Shown: piece by piece, positions 31,501-42,189 of the stretch | Numbering within the stretch: position 1 is the stretch's first letter | Layout: the number at the start of each line of letters is the position of its first letter | Origin: Mytilus galloprovincialis | Lineage: Eukaryota > Mollusca > Bivalvia > Mytilida > Mytilidae | Assembly (NCBI RefSeq): GCF_965363235.1 | Contig: NC_134846.1 | Coordinates: 2,981,001-3,045,000 of the forward strand | Reading direction: 5' to 3' | DNA length: 64,000 bases | The notes under the pieces: generated by a model | Told to the model about the DNA's origin: nothing | Databases searched by the model: none | The model's input: the letters and a program-made list of their open reading frames with translations, nothing else | Position numbers and translations under genes: made by a program

Positions 31501-34500
31501 CCAAAAGATGATTGTGGCCAAGTTTGGATTAATTTGGCCCAGTAGTTTCAGAGGAGAAGATTTTTGTAAAATATTACTAAGATTTACGAAAAATGGTTAA
31601 AAATTGACTATAAAGGGCAATAACTCCTAAAGGGGTCAACTGACCATTTCAGTCATGTTGACTTATTTGTAAATCTTACTTTGCTGAACATTATTGCTGT
31701 TTACTGTTTTTCTCTATCTATAATAATATTCAAGATAATAACCAAAAACAGCAAAATTTCCTTAAAATTACTAATTCAGGGGCAGCAACCCAACAACGGG
31801 TTATCCGATTCATCTGAAAATTTCAGGGCAGATAGATCTTCACCTGTTTAATAATTCTACCCCATGTCAGATTTGCTCTAAATGCTTTGGTTTTTGAGTT
31901 ATAAGCCAAAAACTGCATTTTACCCCTATGTTCTATTTTTAGCCATGGCGGCCATCTTGGATGGTTGGCCGGGTCACCGGACACATTTTTTAAACTAGAT
32001 ACCCCAATGATGATTGTGGCCAAGTTTGGTTTAATTTGGCCCAGTAGTTTCAGAGGAGAAGATTTTTGTAAAAGTTAACGACGACGACGGACGACGGACG
32101 ACGACGGACGACGGAGGACGACGACGGACGACGACGGACGACGACGGACGCCGGACGCCAAGTGATGAGAAAAGCTCACTTGGCCTTTTAGGCCAGGTGA
32201 GCTAAAAATAAAATAAAAAACAAAAAAGTGTGCGTGGAGAGGGTGGTGGTTGCTCGGGAAATAAATAGAATATAATAAACTATGTGGTCAGATTAAATTA
32301 CTGCATTTTATAGCCCATGGTTCAACGTATGTTCGATGGGGAAGAAGTAGATGTCCTTCAAATGCAGAAATAGTGTACTCAGGTATGTAAGTAAATTGAA
32401 TTAACAAAAGAGAAGAAAATATGAAAAATTTAAATTAATAAACAATAATGTGTTTTCGTACTATCATTTTCTATGTTCAGTGGACCGTGGAATGGGATAA
32501 AACTCTAATAAGGCATTAAAATTAGAAAGATCATAATTATCATAGGGAACATGTGTAACTAGAAAACATAATGCCAATAAATGGGGTATAACAAAACCTG
32601 TCTCTTTGTGAACTTATATGTTATAGCCTACTTTTAATACCAATCTAGTCATATCCAACCAAGTCAGACATCACGTGACTTTTGTGACGTGTACAAGCCG
32701 CCATTTTGTATTATATTGCCCCATATAAAATGCACAGGTGCTTCAATAAAGATCATTTTTCTCATTAACCTGACCAGTTTTCTAACGTTTGCAAATCAAT
32801 CATTGATATTCAAACATATTTCTATCAAACAATATCGGTCTTAACAGTTTAATTTTTGATTAAAATCTGGTCATTTTAGCCTCGTAAAAACATGTACTTT
32901 TTCTCATTTTTCTCCGTTGACTCAATGCTAAATGTACCGATACCAATGTCACTTGCACAGCAAATACAGTAATTCCGTTAATAAAATTAAAACTTTGCAT
33001 ATCAATTGAGTATATTAAAACATATATCTGCCTTATCTGGCGAAAATACTATTCAAAACAGTTTAATTTCTGTCAAAAATCGATTTAAAAAAGTGAATAT
33101 TTTGGGATTTTTAAAAATGGCGGATGATGTATATATGGAAATGTTGCATCAAATCAAGGATTTGTATAGAAAAATCTTCTTGATTTAATTAAATTTTTCA
33201 TGTAAAATCTCTGATGCTTTTGTTATATTTCTTTGGTGATATTTCGATATAATTGATATTTAAAATTTCTTGATAAAATAAATATGATTTTGAGTGTGAC
33301 ACGGGAACATTTTTTTGACGGTAAAGCAATGTTATTTCTCTTATACTGCACTCACTCTATTTTAGCAGTCAAAATGCGTTGACCGTATATTTCTATGTCA
33401 TATACAGTCACTGACCTGATATCACTTTTCATCATGAATATTTAAATAGAAATTGCAGAAATCATAATTAATAAGTCATACGACCTATTCTACCTGTTCT
33501 TGTTTCCAATGTATACAACGACTTTAACTTATTTCTTCTGCAATTTTTAGAAGAAAAAAACATATTTCACTTGTTAATAATTTTGGTTTGCAAACTACAA
33601 ATCACCACATTTTGTGCTTCTTGATGATATTTTAGTTCATTCTCAAACAACTTCGTTCACCATCGACTGCGAATTTTAACAGGTAATGTACATTTCATCG
33701 TGTTGTATATTTCTCCGTATTGTATATTTCTCAGCCTGTATGATATAAGGCCTTCTTATGAAAGGGGAAGTTTCCCAATATTTAAATCAAATAATAAATT
33801 GAAAATGTCCTTGTTTCTAAGCCTCATCCTTATATCGTTGATATGTCAAGTCAATGCACTATTATATAGACAATAATAGTGCATTGACTTGACATATCAA
33901 CGATATAAGGATGAGGCTTAGATAATAGTGCATTGACTTGACATATCAACGATATAAGGATGAGGCTTAGAGACAGGGAAATGCCGAGCTAATTCCCCGT
34001 TTCGGGCCGATCTTTATATCGTTGATATGTCAAGTCAATGCACTATTATTGTCTTTATACTGCAATATAAAAAAAAAAATTCCAATTGTTGTTTAATGCG
34101 TTAAGGTTATATATTTGATTTAAATATTGGTGAAATCCCATTTAAAAAGGCCTCATATCATGCTCGCGGAAAAATATACAACACAATGAAATGTACATTA
34201 CCTGTTGAACCCCACACTCGATGATGAACGAAATTGCTTGAGTATGGACTTAAATATCAGCCATAAGCATAAAACATAATATTTAAAGGTTGCATGCAAA
34301 CAAAAAATATTAACTTGAAATGATATAGTTTTTTTCAAATAATTGCAAAACTTGAACAAGGCTGCGTCGTTCCACGCATCGTTGTATGCATTGGAAACAA
34401 GAACAGGTTGCAGAGGTCGTATGAATAATTAAATATTATTTCGGCAACTTCTATTTAAATATTCATGAGGAAAAGTGATATCGGGTCAGTGACTGTATAT

Positions 34501-35666
34501 GACATAGAAATATACAGTCAACGTATTTTGACTGCTCAAATAGAACGAGTGCCGTATAATGTTAATCAACAATAGCATGTTGTTGTCATGATGTGAATGT
34601 AGTATATGCCGCTGGACGTTAATACATTTATTTATCCAACTATGTGAAGAAAAGAAGGAAATATAGGAAATGTGATATGATTCAAAATGATACAACTAAC
34701 ACACCGTGATAAAAAGGCTTGTATGTTGGAAAATTTCCCTTTATGTAGGTCATATTTTGTAGTATACAACAAATAAAAGTGAAACCGAAACACTTAAAAC
34801 AAATTGAAAATTTGAAGAAAAAAAATTAATACAAATTTACTTGTTTTTTTCGTAAAGTCACACCAAATAACAAATACGACTTAATTTTATGGTACTGCTA
34901 AACACTTCATACCTTTTTTGAAAGGTTAAACCTGTCAATATTTAGATTAGACTTTCAACATTATTTGGTGATTATCAGATTTGTTTTGTAAAGGAACTGT
35001 TCATTTTTTAAAAATAAATGAAGGCCGTTAGTTTTCTCGTTAGAATTGTTTTACATTGTCATTTTGGGGCTAGTTATAGCTGACTATGCGGTATGGGCTT
35101 TGCTCATTGTTGAAGGCGTACGGCGGTGACATATATATTGCTAATTTCTGTGTCATTTTGGTTTCTTGTTAAACTTCTCATTTTTTCATTATGGTTAAGG
35201 TTATGCTGCTGGGAACGTATACAACCAAGGTTCCTACTATGGAGGACCGTCTAATACACTGTGTCTCCCAAACGATCCTGAACTAAGTAATCGAACTACC
35301 CCTGGAAGTTCATTCATATACGGTACAGAATACCAAGAAAATTCCTTTGGAACGAAATCTCTCGACGAGGATGTGCCATGCGCTGTTTGTCGCAATCCGA
35401 ACAGTTCTTCCTCATTAATGATCCCTGGACGTAAAACTTGTTACGCTGGATGGCAAAATGAGTATTATGGATATTTAGCTTCCGGATGTTCTTCGTGCAA
35501 AGCATCTTCATTTATCTGCGTTGACGTGCAACCGGAATACATTCCGAGTGGAGAGCGCAACGACAACGGCCATCTCCTTTATATGGTTGGTACCAAATGT
35601 GGCGCACTTCCTTGCCCACCTTATCATGACAAACTTGAATTATACTGCGTTGTTTGTTCAAAATAA
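28587..35666 (+). CDS. Secreted short-chain collagen C4-like protein (three exons)
   Basis: Exons 28587-28764, 32314-32382 and 35200-35666 join in phase through GT-AG introns to 714 nt, 237 aa. Start: ATG at 28587, giving signal peptide MANQILVFVLTLCVQFANG. An upstream in-frame ATG at 28539 would put extra residues before it and is less likely. Residues 20-58 are a short amphipathic helix (RLLLNDPDV, MEKSIQKLTSDC). Exon 2 encodes YVRWGRSRCPSNAEIVYSG and exon 3 the rest: NTLCLPNDPE, IYGTEYQEN, EDVPCAVCRN, CYAGWQNEYYGYLASG, CGALPCPPY and the C-terminal YCVVCSK. This order is that of the cysteine-rich domain annotated in molluscs as short-chain collagen C4-like. No Gly-X-Y repeats are present. 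The role is unknown; secretion is predicted from the signal peptide. The middle exon is only 69 bp and is easily missed. Confidence 0.88.
29060..29125 (-). repeat. Inverted fragment of the retroelement 3' tail
   Basis: ATTGAGAATGGAAACGGGGA and ATGTGCCAAATAGACAACA are the inverse of the terminal block at 23275-23309. It lies in intron 1 of the C4-like gene. Confidence 0.65.
29751..30157. mobile_element. TA-flanked foldback element filled with 21-bp AT-rich repeats
   Basis: TGGCAAGCCAAAGTGGACAA (plus AAA) at the left is exactly inverted at the right, with TA on both sides. Between them are about 17 units near 21 bp, variants of TCTAATATTAAAAAATCATT; each holds a palindromic AATATT. Units change orientation across the element, so the whole folds on itself. 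The 70-aa minus frame with a 7-residue repeat (LILKNDF) is a by-product of the 21-bp period. It lies in intron 1 of the C4-like gene. Confidence 0.85.
30375..32205 (+). repeat. Dispersed repeat of about 1.8 kb with three internal 501-bp units and a GACGACG tract
   Basis: Starts near GAGGCTCTAAAGAGCCTGTG and ends near CTTTTAGGCCAGGTGAGCT. AATTGACTATAAAG recurs at 30599, 31101 and 31602, marking about 501-bp tandem units (words CAACAACGGGTTGTCCGATT, GCCATGGCGGCC, GTCACCGGACA in each). The third unit runs into a (GACGACGGAC)n tract at 32077-32160. I recognise it as a very common bivalve repeat; no coding frame. It lies in intron 1 of the C4-like gene, ending about 110 bp before exon 2. Confidence 0.9.
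33345..34560. repeat. Imperfect foldback of about 1.2 kb with a nested 48-bp motif in four copies
   Basis: Left-side blocks (GCAGTCAAAATGCGTTGACC, ATATACAGTCACTGACCTG, ACCTGTTCTTGTTTCCAATG, AACAGGTAATGTACATTTCA) reappear inverted in reverse order on the right (GAAATGTACATTACCTGTTG, CATTGGAAACAAGAACAGG, GGTCAGTGACTGTATATG, CAACGTATTTTGACTGC). Near the centre, 33820-34060, TATCGTTGATATGTCAAGTC with its flanks occurs four times: outer copies in one direction, two inner copies inverted. It lies in intron 2 of the C4-like gene. Confidence 0.85.
35020..35190 (+). repeat. Dispersed-repeat fragment just before C4-like exon 3
   Basis: GGCCGTTAGTTTTCTCGTTAG, then GACTATGCGGTATGGGCTTTGC and CTGTGTCATTTTGGTTTCTTG (given in parts) match 14630-14790. 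The fragment ends within about 20 bp of the exon 3 acceptor (exon starts at 35200), so it may supply the pyrimidine-rich tract. Confidence 0.7.
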
Positions 35667-37100
35667 AAAAAAGTTGTATTTGGCATACTTCTTTTAATTC
35701 ATTTTATCCTGCAATTGGGTGTTCTACAGATTCAGCCCTACAGATATCGCTATGCTGTATCCATACGTATTATTTTTCGTGGTTGGTATTAGGTTGTCGT
35801 TAGGAAATTAATAAGGAGCCTAGAGTATATAAATAATTTATTTTCGGTTGAACAGAGTGAATTGAGAAAATAAGTAAAATTAGCACCATTAATGTTTTTG
35901 TAAGGTAAACATGTAGCATTTACACATAACATACAGAATAATAAGGTTACAAATGCGCACAGCGATAGCAAAATAAACTACCATTGACCCCTTTTTTTCT
36001 TGTAACGGCAGTATTGTCAACTTTCTTTGAACTTTAATTAAAAATAAAACTGCTAACAGCTTACAAACTTTGGGAATCGTTTCAAAGATAACTATTCCAT
36101 GTATTCACTGTGTGCCAAGTCGTTTAAGCGCATACATAACACGTTTGGAGTATGAGGTTAGAGTTATGTTTTTATGGGTTAGAAAAGTGTAATATGTTAC
36201 CAATTAGAAATCAGTACCATCAATGAAAATAGCAGCATTTAAAGTCATATGGTATGTTTCCGAGCATTAATTTAAATACATCTCCATATTTACAAACATA
36301 ATTTCTTTTCTAGATACAAAGTTTATGCTGCATCATTGTTAACACCTGCAAAGATAAAAAAAACAAAACAAAAACATTACAAATGAGCGTATTGGTTAAA
36401 GGGCTGTTTAACAGTGAAATACGTCATGAAACTTTCAAATTGGGTTCTGTTATGGGCCAGTTGAAATAAATACTATACCCATTAAGACGGCATTTAGGTC
36501 TGTTTGATTCTGAAACACTACAGAAACAAATAAAAAAATAGAAGAAATAGACACAACCATTGTTAAACATGGAACACCACCAGCATATAATCAACACTAT
36601 ACGTGTACCAAACATTTCGTTTTATCGCGAAAAATTGAAATGGGATCTATACAATTTTATATAGTAATACAACGACACACTACTGGAAAGAAGTTAGTTC
36701 ATTAAATCATAATTTTGGTCAAAAATTTTACCGGGATAATTTTATAAAAACATATTGTTTCAGGTGAAATCAATTTTCACCTACTGTGTCTGTTAGATAG
36801 AACAAAGAATGGAAACGGATAATGTGTCGAGGAGACAACAATCTAAACGAAAAGCAGAAAACTTTCCAAGGCTACCAACGAGTCTTAAATGCAGCCAGAT
36901 AATGACAAACCCGGAGGCTGGCTTCCCTATTTGGGATAGGCGCAAAAATACAGCGGGGTTTAACAAGTTTTGTGTGATGACAATTAGGGAGACTGTTCCT
37001 GAGTTATGGGAAACTTTATTCACCCCCTTATCTGATACCTTCGAAATCTTACGTATGAATCATAGATATAAAACCCATATACATATGATATATAACTATT
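35667..37100. other. Gap between convergent genes
   Basis: This lies between the 3' ends of the C4-like gene (plus) and the HEPN gene (minus). Around 36805-36990 a retroelement-tail-like stretch begins GAATGGAAACGGATAATGTG and continues with ATACAGCGGGGTTTAACAAG. No exon was found. The plus frame at 36809-37297 is chance or antisense to the HEPN gene. Confidence 0.45.
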
Positions 37101-40100
37101 TCATATATAGTTACCTTTGGGACTGTCCGTTGTTTTCAACGCTATATGATCGTCTGACAAAACTGGTTGGTCTAACATTGTCTCTCGAAGTTCACGACTT
37201 AAATTTGACATATGAGTTTGATGCTGTTGGGATCGTTGCAGCGCCATCTCTGAAGCTTCTTGTGTTTCTCTTGTCATATTTTCAACAAATGCGTTAAATT
37301 CCGCAGAAAGAGATTCAACTAAATTCATGTCTTCTAATGCAGCCTTTATTTGATCTGACAATGCATCTATTTTATTTGCATTTGAAGTTGCCTTTTCAGT
37401 AGTAGTTTGTTGAAAAAGCGCCAACTCGTTTTTATATTGTTCCTGTGCCAAATCAATCGCAGTATATATTGACTCCATCTTTTTCTTCTTATGATATTCC
37501 TGATTTATTTTGTACTGCTCTAAAATACATTGAAGAGCAGTTTTAAAGTTCAAGACATAGTAAAATAAGTAATAGAGAGTCTCCCATGGTTTGGAAATAA
37601 ATTGAAAATAACGGAAAATTTAAATTATGTTTAAATGTTTAATAAAATGTAGTACTCAGTCTGGGAATGTATTTCAAACGAACTAAGTTATTTTTACCTA
37701 TCAGACAACAGACGTAACTATACTGCATTTTGTTAAACGTTGTTATCCGGATGACGTAAAAGTATTATCTTAAAACTTGAGATATTGACCTTTAAATATG
37801 GCGTGCTGATATAAATATATTTGATTAATTACCGTCACGCAAGTTTCAATAAATATCGATGTGTTTGGTATTAGAATAATGTATATGTTACATTGTCAAT
37901 TACAAAATGTATTATGAGTGCATTGCTAATGTAAATCCCTATTTTTAATAATGATATTTCCTCTGACCTCTCAGAACAACATTACAACAACAGACCTTTT
38001 ACCTTACAATCGTCAAAACAGTACACATCATATCTCAAAACTTAGCTCAGGATTAATTTGATAAGTTAAAATATTAAGAGTTGTCGTTCTTCCTACTGAA
38101 TATCAGTTTATACTATAGTAAATGATATTAAGATTAATATATAAAATTAAGATGGGGTATAATTGCCTATGAGACAAGTCTCCTCAAGAGACCAAATGAC
38201 GCAAAAATATACAACTATACGGCCCTCAACAATGAGCAAAACATATACCACATAGTGAGTTATTAAAGTGTAATACCACTAAATCCTAAAATAGGTCGAA
38301 ATGAAATATTTCCTTGAATTTGACATTTGTAGGTAATTAATTCTACATTTATTGCAGTCAATTTGTTTTAGTCATAAACATATATCTTTGGTATTTCAAA
38401 GCACCATTATGTTTTGGGGGTTCTATAAAATATTTTGGAAACTGGAGGTTACATGGTTACTAAATCTTGCACACAGGTTAAAAAGATGTGAGAATGTGAT
38501 TAGTTAACTTCTCTAATGATGGTTTTTTTTTACATGCAATTACATGTTATGTGAAAAATGCATAGACAGCATATTTAAAGGACAAAGGCAGTATCTAAAC
38601 TTGTTGACAATCTGTTTTCATTATCATTTAAGTCAAATAATGTTTATTATTCAAGAAAAATACAGTTGACAGTGACCTACAAATAATGAATCACAATTCA
38701 TCTTCGTTAGAAAATATAACAGCTTAAATATCAACTATTAATTTTACCTTTTTCTTCCTGTGTTAAATTGTCCATTTCTAATGTTTCTATCTTGTCCTGA
38801 TGTACGTCTGTTCTTTTGTTCAATGTTTTTATATTTTCATGTGAAGTGTCTGTAATTTCTTTCAGTGTTCCTATCTGTTCTGTGTGTACAGTCGTATGTT
38901 CTTCTAACTCCACTATTCGATCCCTGTGTTGATTTGTCTGTTCTTCCAATGTACCGATCTTACCCTGGTGTTGGTCTGTGAGATCTTCTAATGATCCGAT
39001 CATATTTTGATGTTCGTCTGTTGTGTCTTCCAAGTTTTCTATTTTTATTTCATGCTCATCAACTGAAACTTCTAAATTTTCTATTTTGACTTCATGGTCG
39101 TCAGTTTTAGCATTTAAATTCTCAGTCTTGTAATCATTTTTTTCAGTGACATCTTCTAGTGCTTTGATCCTCAAGATTTGTGAACAGGTACTCTGTTCTA
39201 AAGTCTTAATGTTCTGCTGATGTTGTTCTGTAACCTTTTCCAATGTCTCTGTTCCACTTTTGCATTTACTTGCTGTATTCTTTATGTCGTTGTCAAGTGA
39301 CTGAATACTTACCTTATGTTCATTCAGTGTAATTTTTAAATCTTGTTCTAAAAAAGAAAACTATTCGTATTATTCAAGTAACGAAAACTAGCTTGCAGGT
39401 TGTCTTCGTATATTTTCAATGAGTTTTTGATCATTAAAGGGAAAATTTTATCTCAAAATGTACTGTGATCAATAAACAGAATCTTGATGAAGTCATCACG
39501 TAGCAAAAGTGAATTAAATTTTACAACCATAAAAAATCTGACATATGCATAAGACCATAAAATCCAAATGTATTTCAGACTAACCATGAAAATCACGTAA
39601 AACGAACTTATTCTTATTACATTTTTTTTTTCTAATGTCACTCAATTTTAAGCTTTCACTTTTAAAAAAAATAAATATAAATGGTGTGATAAATATTTTA
39701 AGACGAGTTCAGTATGAAAGAAAAAAGTAAAATCGCAAAAATACTGAACTCAGAGGAAAATCAAGGTGAAAGTCTATAATCACATGGCAAAATCAAATAA
39801 CAAAACGCATCAAAAACGAATGGACAAGAACTGTCATATTCCTGACTTGGTACAGGCATTTTCAAATGTAGAAAATAGTGGATTGAACCTGGTTTTATAT
39901 CTAGCTAAACCTCTCACTTGTATGACAGTCGCATCAAATTCCATTATATTGTCACCGATGCGTGAACAAAACAAACAGACACAATAGGTAAAAAGGTAAA
40001 AAAATAGGGGTACAGCAGTCAACATTGTGTTATCATCTAAATCACTATACAAACAACAAATGTAACGAAGAAGCACAAGAACATTCAGTCACATTATTTA

Positions 40101-40801
40101 TATTTACAATGAAGCATGCTCAATGTAAAAGAGTCGTAGCATCATACAAAGTAAAAATTATGCGTACCTTGTTCTTCGATCATCTGAACTGTATTTTTCA
40201 CCAGGGAAATTTGTTCTTTAAATGTATTTTCATTTTTCATAAGGATTTCCAGATTTTCCAAATACATCTTTTCTGTTTCTATGTCCATGCAACATGATTC
40301 TAAATGCTCAAATGTCGACACAAACTCATTCTTTGCTGTTCCGAGGTATATTTCTAGCCTTCCGGATATGGATTTGAAGATTGTGAAGTAATCCGTTAAT
40401 TCCTGGTCTGTTACCAGTATATTGCCCCGGTGAAGAACTTCATTACGTTTCCTTCGAATACGCTCAATATCGTCGCCAACAGTTAGCTCCAATGGTGTCG
40501 GGTCTGCTGGGAAATCCCACCCTTGAGTTGGAGGAGGAACCAAATTTAGATTTCGAATTAACTTGTAGCATAATGATATATCTAGATTTCTATAGCCATT
40601 TAACTGTACACCAGTGATCTGTTTCCATTCATGTGCTCTTAAATACCGTGATAAAGATTTGTTTGCATTAACATGCATAGACAACAAGTGAGGTGGCTCT
40701 TTAATGGTAAGTAGCTTCTGAAGAACGTTTGGTAGTTCACTTTGTGCTGCACACCCAAGACGAGCATAATTGGTAAATGACGATTTAGCTGCACTAGCCA
40801 T
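37101..40801 (-). CDS. DZIP3-like HEPN-domain protein with 14-residue coiled-coil repeats (three exons)
   Basis: Exons on the minus strand: 40168-40801, 38748-39347 and 37101-37519, with GT-AG introns and matching phases, 1653 nt, 550 aa. The Met at 40801 starts a DZIP3-type HEPN domain (about residues 8-150) with LVPPPTQGWDFP, TVGDDIERIRRKRNE and an RNxxxH motif, RNEVLH at 119-124, the residues that are catalytic in active HEPN ribonucleases. Residues about 155-215 are helical. Exon 2 encodes about eleven 14-residue repeats, consensus L-E-x-x-T-D-x-H-x-x-K-I-x-x, i.e. two heptads with a near-invariant His. Exon 3 continues as charged coiled coil. In exon 3 the acceptor at 37520 is chosen because it keeps phase; the C-terminus could instead splice on at 37111. 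Known: DZIP3-like HEPN proteins are expanded in molluscs, often fused to other modules; roles in RNA or immune processes are suspected, not shown. No RING finger is seen here, so E3 activity is not supported. Confidence 0.85.
38150..38260 (-). repeat. Dispersed-repeat fragment in intron 2 of the HEPN gene
   Basis: AAGATGGGGTATAATTGCC, GAGACAAGTCTCCTCAAGAG, ATGACGCAAAAATATACAAC and CTCAACAATGAGCAAA are the inverse of blocks near 14700-14825. Confidence 0.65.
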
Positions 40802-41324
40802 TTCACTGAAGTGGTAGTGCTATAGATGAAATTCAATTAATCTGTCAAAAATCAATAGTAAAGTTTGATAAAAAAAACAATTGAATTAATTATACAGTTA
40901 TATGATAAGATCAAAGTCCAACAACCGCACATAATAAATCTATGAATATCATTCAACAGTAACTTTTAGATTATACTTTATTTTACGACGTGTCTTCGTT
41001 ATGAGGGATATCTTGTTTTGTGCCAAAAAAACAAACCCACCAAAAACGTTCTTATGAAATAACTGACAAGATGGTAGTCACTGGAAAGCATGACCAGATC
41101 TTTTTCTGCGATTTAAAATAATTATAGATATTATATGATTGCCAATGAAACAACTATATTTTATCTATTTAAGAATTACATGAAAACTACGGCACATTGT
41201 TAAACAGATTGATTGCATAACGCGAATGATATTTCACGTTGTATTTGAATTATTCAAACACTTTCTTCGGTCTTTAAAGTGTATTTAGACCTGTCATAAT
41301 ACACAACGTAATAGTTAACTTAAG
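40802..41324. other. Upstream region of the HEPN gene
   Basis: It should contain the promoter and 5' UTR of the minus-strand HEPN gene. No clear core element can be named. A weak dispersed-repeat echo (GATTGCCAATGAAACAACTA) is at about 41137-41160. Confidence 0.35.
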
Positions 41325-41945
41325 TAATTTAGCTTTACATAAAATTGTTCATCGTTAGAGTTAGAGCTGAGGACGTTTTCTATCTTTTTAATATAATATG
41401 TTCGCCATATAAGTGCGAGGTTTGGCATGCCACAAAACCAGGTTCAACCCACCATTTTTTCCTTTAAAAATGCCCTGTACCAAGTCAGGAATATGGCCAT
41501 TGTTATATTATAGTTCGTTTCTGTGTGTATTACATTATAACGTTGTGTCGTTTGTTTTCTCTTATTTTTGAGTGTAAATTCACATTGCGATAAGACGTGT
41601 CACTGTACTTGTCTATCCCAAATTCAGGTATTTGGTTTTGATGTTATATATATATGTTATATTTGTTATTCTCGTGGAATTTTGTCTATGTGTGTTACAT
41701 TTTAGTGTTATGTCGTTGTTCTCCTCTTATATTTAATGCGTTTCCATCGGTTTTAGTTTGTTACCCCGTTTTTGTTTTTTGTCCATGGATTTATGAGTTT
41801 TGAACAGCGGTATACTACTGTTGCCTTTATCTAAAAGTAGAACACCACACGGCATAAAGCTCAGGTGGTTAACTTTTTATTTTTTTATTTTCATTTATTG
41901 TCTAAAAGAAATGCACTATCAAATAACCTTATTCTCAGACACTAT
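41325..41945. mobile_element. Relic of the GGTCCGAG MITE, split by another repeat
   Basis: TTACATAAAATTGTTCATCG, GAGCTGAGGACGTTTTCTAT and, after a gap, AAAAGTAGAACACC, TTTCATTTATTGTCTAAAAG, AAATGCACTATCAAATAACC follow the order of copies 1 and 2. The gap (about 41405-41830) is filled by a foreign repeat. The left terminus is missing and the right one is eroded. Confidence 0.75.
41405..41830 (+). repeat. Dispersed retroelement 3'-tail-like repeat inserted in the MITE relic
   Basis: Contains GCGAGGTTTGGCATGCCAC, TGCCCTGTACCAAGTCAGG, TTATGTCGTTGTTCTCCTC, and ends ATGAGTTTTGAACAGCGG then ACTACTGTTGCCTTTA. I recognise this tail as common in mussel genomes. It is non-coding. Confidence 0.65.
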
Positions 41946-42189
41946 CTACAATTTTATCTATTTGTTTTGATTCATATTCAAAATTAGTATATATATCAAT
42001 ATATGATCCGTTCATCCTATTTCGACTCTTTAAATTTAGAGGGTCTATCCTGAATTGAGCATTGTTGAGGTAAGTTATTATCGAAATGCAGATATGGTGT
42101 ACAAATCTTTGCACCTCATTTTTTTGGTATACCTTCTTCTCCGCAAGTTAATTGTTTTCTGTTTGGCATTGAAATAATAGTTAAGATCC

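Noticed and set aside
30820..32023. Two similar 66-codon minus-strand frames, as if a gene family
   Set aside because: They are the same position in the 501-bp repeat units, not genes.
37101..37112. Possible further exon of the HEPN gene beyond a donor at 37111
   Set aside because: A GT donor is present, but I found no downstream exon with matching phase and resemblance, so the stop at 37101-37103 is kept as the end.
36809..37297. 162-codon plus-strand frame
   Set aside because: Its right part is antisense to exon 3 of the HEPN gene and its left part covers a retroelement-tail-like repeat; no family resemblance.
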